Assembly: GCA_029259835.1 (NCBI GenBank)
Contig: JAJDEL010000255.1
Coordinates: forward strand, 1 to 16,104
Reading direction: 5' to 3'
DNA from: Planctomicrobium sp.
GTDB taxonomy: Bacteria; Planctomycetota; Planctomycetia; Planctomycetales; Planctomycetaceae
Length of the DNA: 16,104 nucleotides
The translations under genes and the position numbers were made by a program. Numbering within the stretch: position 1 is the stretch's first letter; the number at the start of each line of letters is the position of its first letter. The notes beneath the pieces are model-generated. The model made no database searches. It worked only from the letters and a program-made list of their open reading frames with translations, and was not told the origin of the DNA. Of the stretch, positions 15,118 to 16,104 are shown piece by piece.

Positions 15118-16104
15118 ATGCCATTGCTGAAAATTACCGGAGGACGCGTCTACGATCCTGCAAACGGAGTTGACGGAGACGTCCGCGATATCTGGATTCA
15201 AGACGGTCAGGTGATCGAAAAACCGCTCGCTGCGGACGTGCGACCTGATCGAGAAATTGACGCGACCGGAATGGTTGTGATGCCGGGTGGCGTCGACATG
15301 CATTGTCACATTGCCGGTCCGAAAGTGAACGCTGCCCGGAAGATGCGACCGGAAGATAAACGCAACGCGCCGATGGTGAAGCGGACAAAATTCACGCGAT
15401 CCGGCACGACAGGCAGTGTTCCGAGTACGTTCGCGACCGGATATCTGTACGCAGGATTGGGATACACAACGGCATTCGATGCTGCGGTGCCACCGCTTGC
15501 TGCGCGGCACGTTCATGAGGAATTTCACGATACCCCGATTATCGATAAGGGGTTCTACGTCCTCATGGGAAACAATCATTACATTATGCGGCAAATTGCT
15601 GCTGGTGAGGATGAACGTCTCAAAGGATATATCGCCTGGCTTTTGGCTTCGACGAAAGGGTACGCCGCGAAAATTGTGAATCCAGGTGGTGTAGAAGTCT
15701 GGAAGGAAGGCGGCGGAAATGTGAATTCGCTCGACGATACAATCGATTATTTCAAAGTCACGCCGCGCCAAATCATTAACGGAATTGCGAAAGCAACGAA
15801 TGAGCTTGGTCTCCCACACCCGGTGCATATTCATTGCAACAACCTTGGGATGCCTGGGAATTACAAAACGACACTGGAAACGATGAAGGCCCTGGAAGGC
15901 CAGCGCGGGCATTTGACCCATATTCAGTTTCACAGCTACGGCGGAGATGCCGACGACCAAGGGACGTTTTGCTCGAAAGTGCCGCAACTTGTTGAGTACG
16001 TGAATCAACACGAGAATATTACTGTCGATGTTGGACAAGTGATGTTTGGAAAAACCACCTCGATGACCGGTGACGGTCCGCTCGGTTATTTTCTGCACAA
16101 TGTC
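15118..16104 (+). CDS. fwdA/fhcA: formylmethanofuran dehydrogenase / formyltransferase-hydrolase subunit A, 3'-truncated
   Basis: The first 329 residues of an amidohydrolase-fold subunit that runs off the right edge; the family is normally about 550 residues. It starts KITGGRVYDPANGVDGD. The metal-binding HxH is His62 and His64 (GGVDMHCHIAGPKVN). Lys185 (GYAAKIVNPGG) is the candidate carboxylated lysine, and further candidate metal ligands are His237/His239 (VHIHCNNLGMPGN) and His268/His272 (LTHIQFHSYGG). In archaea this subunit hydrolyses formylmethanofuran to formate. In methylotrophic bacteria the homologue FhcA belongs to the formyltransferase/hydrolase complex of the tetrahydromethanopterin C1 pathway, a pathway known to occur in planctomycetes. 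The ATG at 15118 has only a weak ribosome binding site, and no other in-frame start lies close by. A long open frame on the opposite strand (15073-16098) is its shadow. Partner subunits are not in this window. Confidence 0.93.
   Translation, partial: MPLLKITGGRVYDPANGVDGDVRDIWIQDGQVIEKPLAADVRPDREIDATGMVVMPGGVDMHCHIAGPKVNAARKMRPEDKRNAPMVKRTKFTRSGTTGSVPSTFATGYLYAGLGYTTAFDAAVPPLAARHVHEEFHDTPIIDKGFYVLMGNNHYIMRQIAAGEDERLKGYIAWLLASTKGYAAKIVNPGGVEVWKEGGGNVNSLDDTIDYFKVTPRQIINGIAKATNELGLPHPVHIHCNNLGMPGNYKTTLETMKALEGQRGHLTHIQFHSYGGDADDQGTFCSKVPQLVEYVNQHENITVDVGQVMFGKTTSMTGDGPLGYFLHNV

Noticed and set aside
15073..16098. Long open frame of 341 codons on the minus strand.
   Set aside because: It is antisense to fwdA, whose plus-strand product has clear family motifs and metal ligands. 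The minus-strand protein is Arg/His-rich and low in recognisable structure, as expected for a shadow.

Overview
The window looks like a chromosomal segment from a planctomycete, most likely of the order Planctomycetales. No rRNA is present, so this rests on gene content. It holds a DoxX protein with a very large soluble domain, an ECF sigma factor of the planctomycete type, a secreted formylglycine sulfatase, a Tat-exported Gfo/Idh/MocA oxidoreductase, a GNT-type SGNH protein with the 'FHRWRPQN' tail, a protein joining a terpenoid-cyclase-like helical region to two DUF4159 domains, and a bacterial formylmethanofuran dehydrogenase/formyltransferase subunit A. I see no phage genes, insertion sequences, CRISPR arrays, rRNA or intact tRNA. 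Base and codon use look uniform by eye.

Layout. Bases 1-2074 (+): the 3' part of a DoxX-family membrane protein, then an ECF sigma factor 53 bp later. Bases 2087-3445 (-): a PLP-dependent group II decarboxylase, convergent with the sigma factor gene. Bases 3446-3749: a 304 bp gap with several small palindromes. Bases 3750-9788 (-): a run of same-strand genes read from right to left, namely an HtrA-like two-PDZ protein with a damaged serine site, a possible 42-residue cysteine-rich small ORF, a heparan-N-sulfatase-like sulfatase and alaS. Bases 9789-9986: a divergent intergenic region. Bases 9987-11378 (+): the Gfo/Idh/MocA oxidoreductase, closed by a clear Rho-independent terminator. Bases 11586-14924 (+): a two-gene unit of the SGNH protein and the DUF4159 protein. 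Bases 15118-16104 (+): the 5' part of fwdA/fhcA, running off the window.

How it fits together. Most products are predicted to be exported (signal peptides on the sulfatase, protease-like, SGNH and DUF4159 proteins; a Tat motif on the oxidoreductase). This suits the polysaccharide-degrading, envelope-rich lifestyle of planctomycetes. AlaRS and the C1-transfer enzyme are the housekeeping and central-metabolism parts. The least understood pieces are the SGNH/DUF4159 pair, the protease-like protein whose oxyanion-hole glycine is replaced by proline, the DoxX protein with a soluble domain of about 340 residues, and the palindromes upstream of the decarboxylase. I did not find a clear-cut new defence or mobile system.
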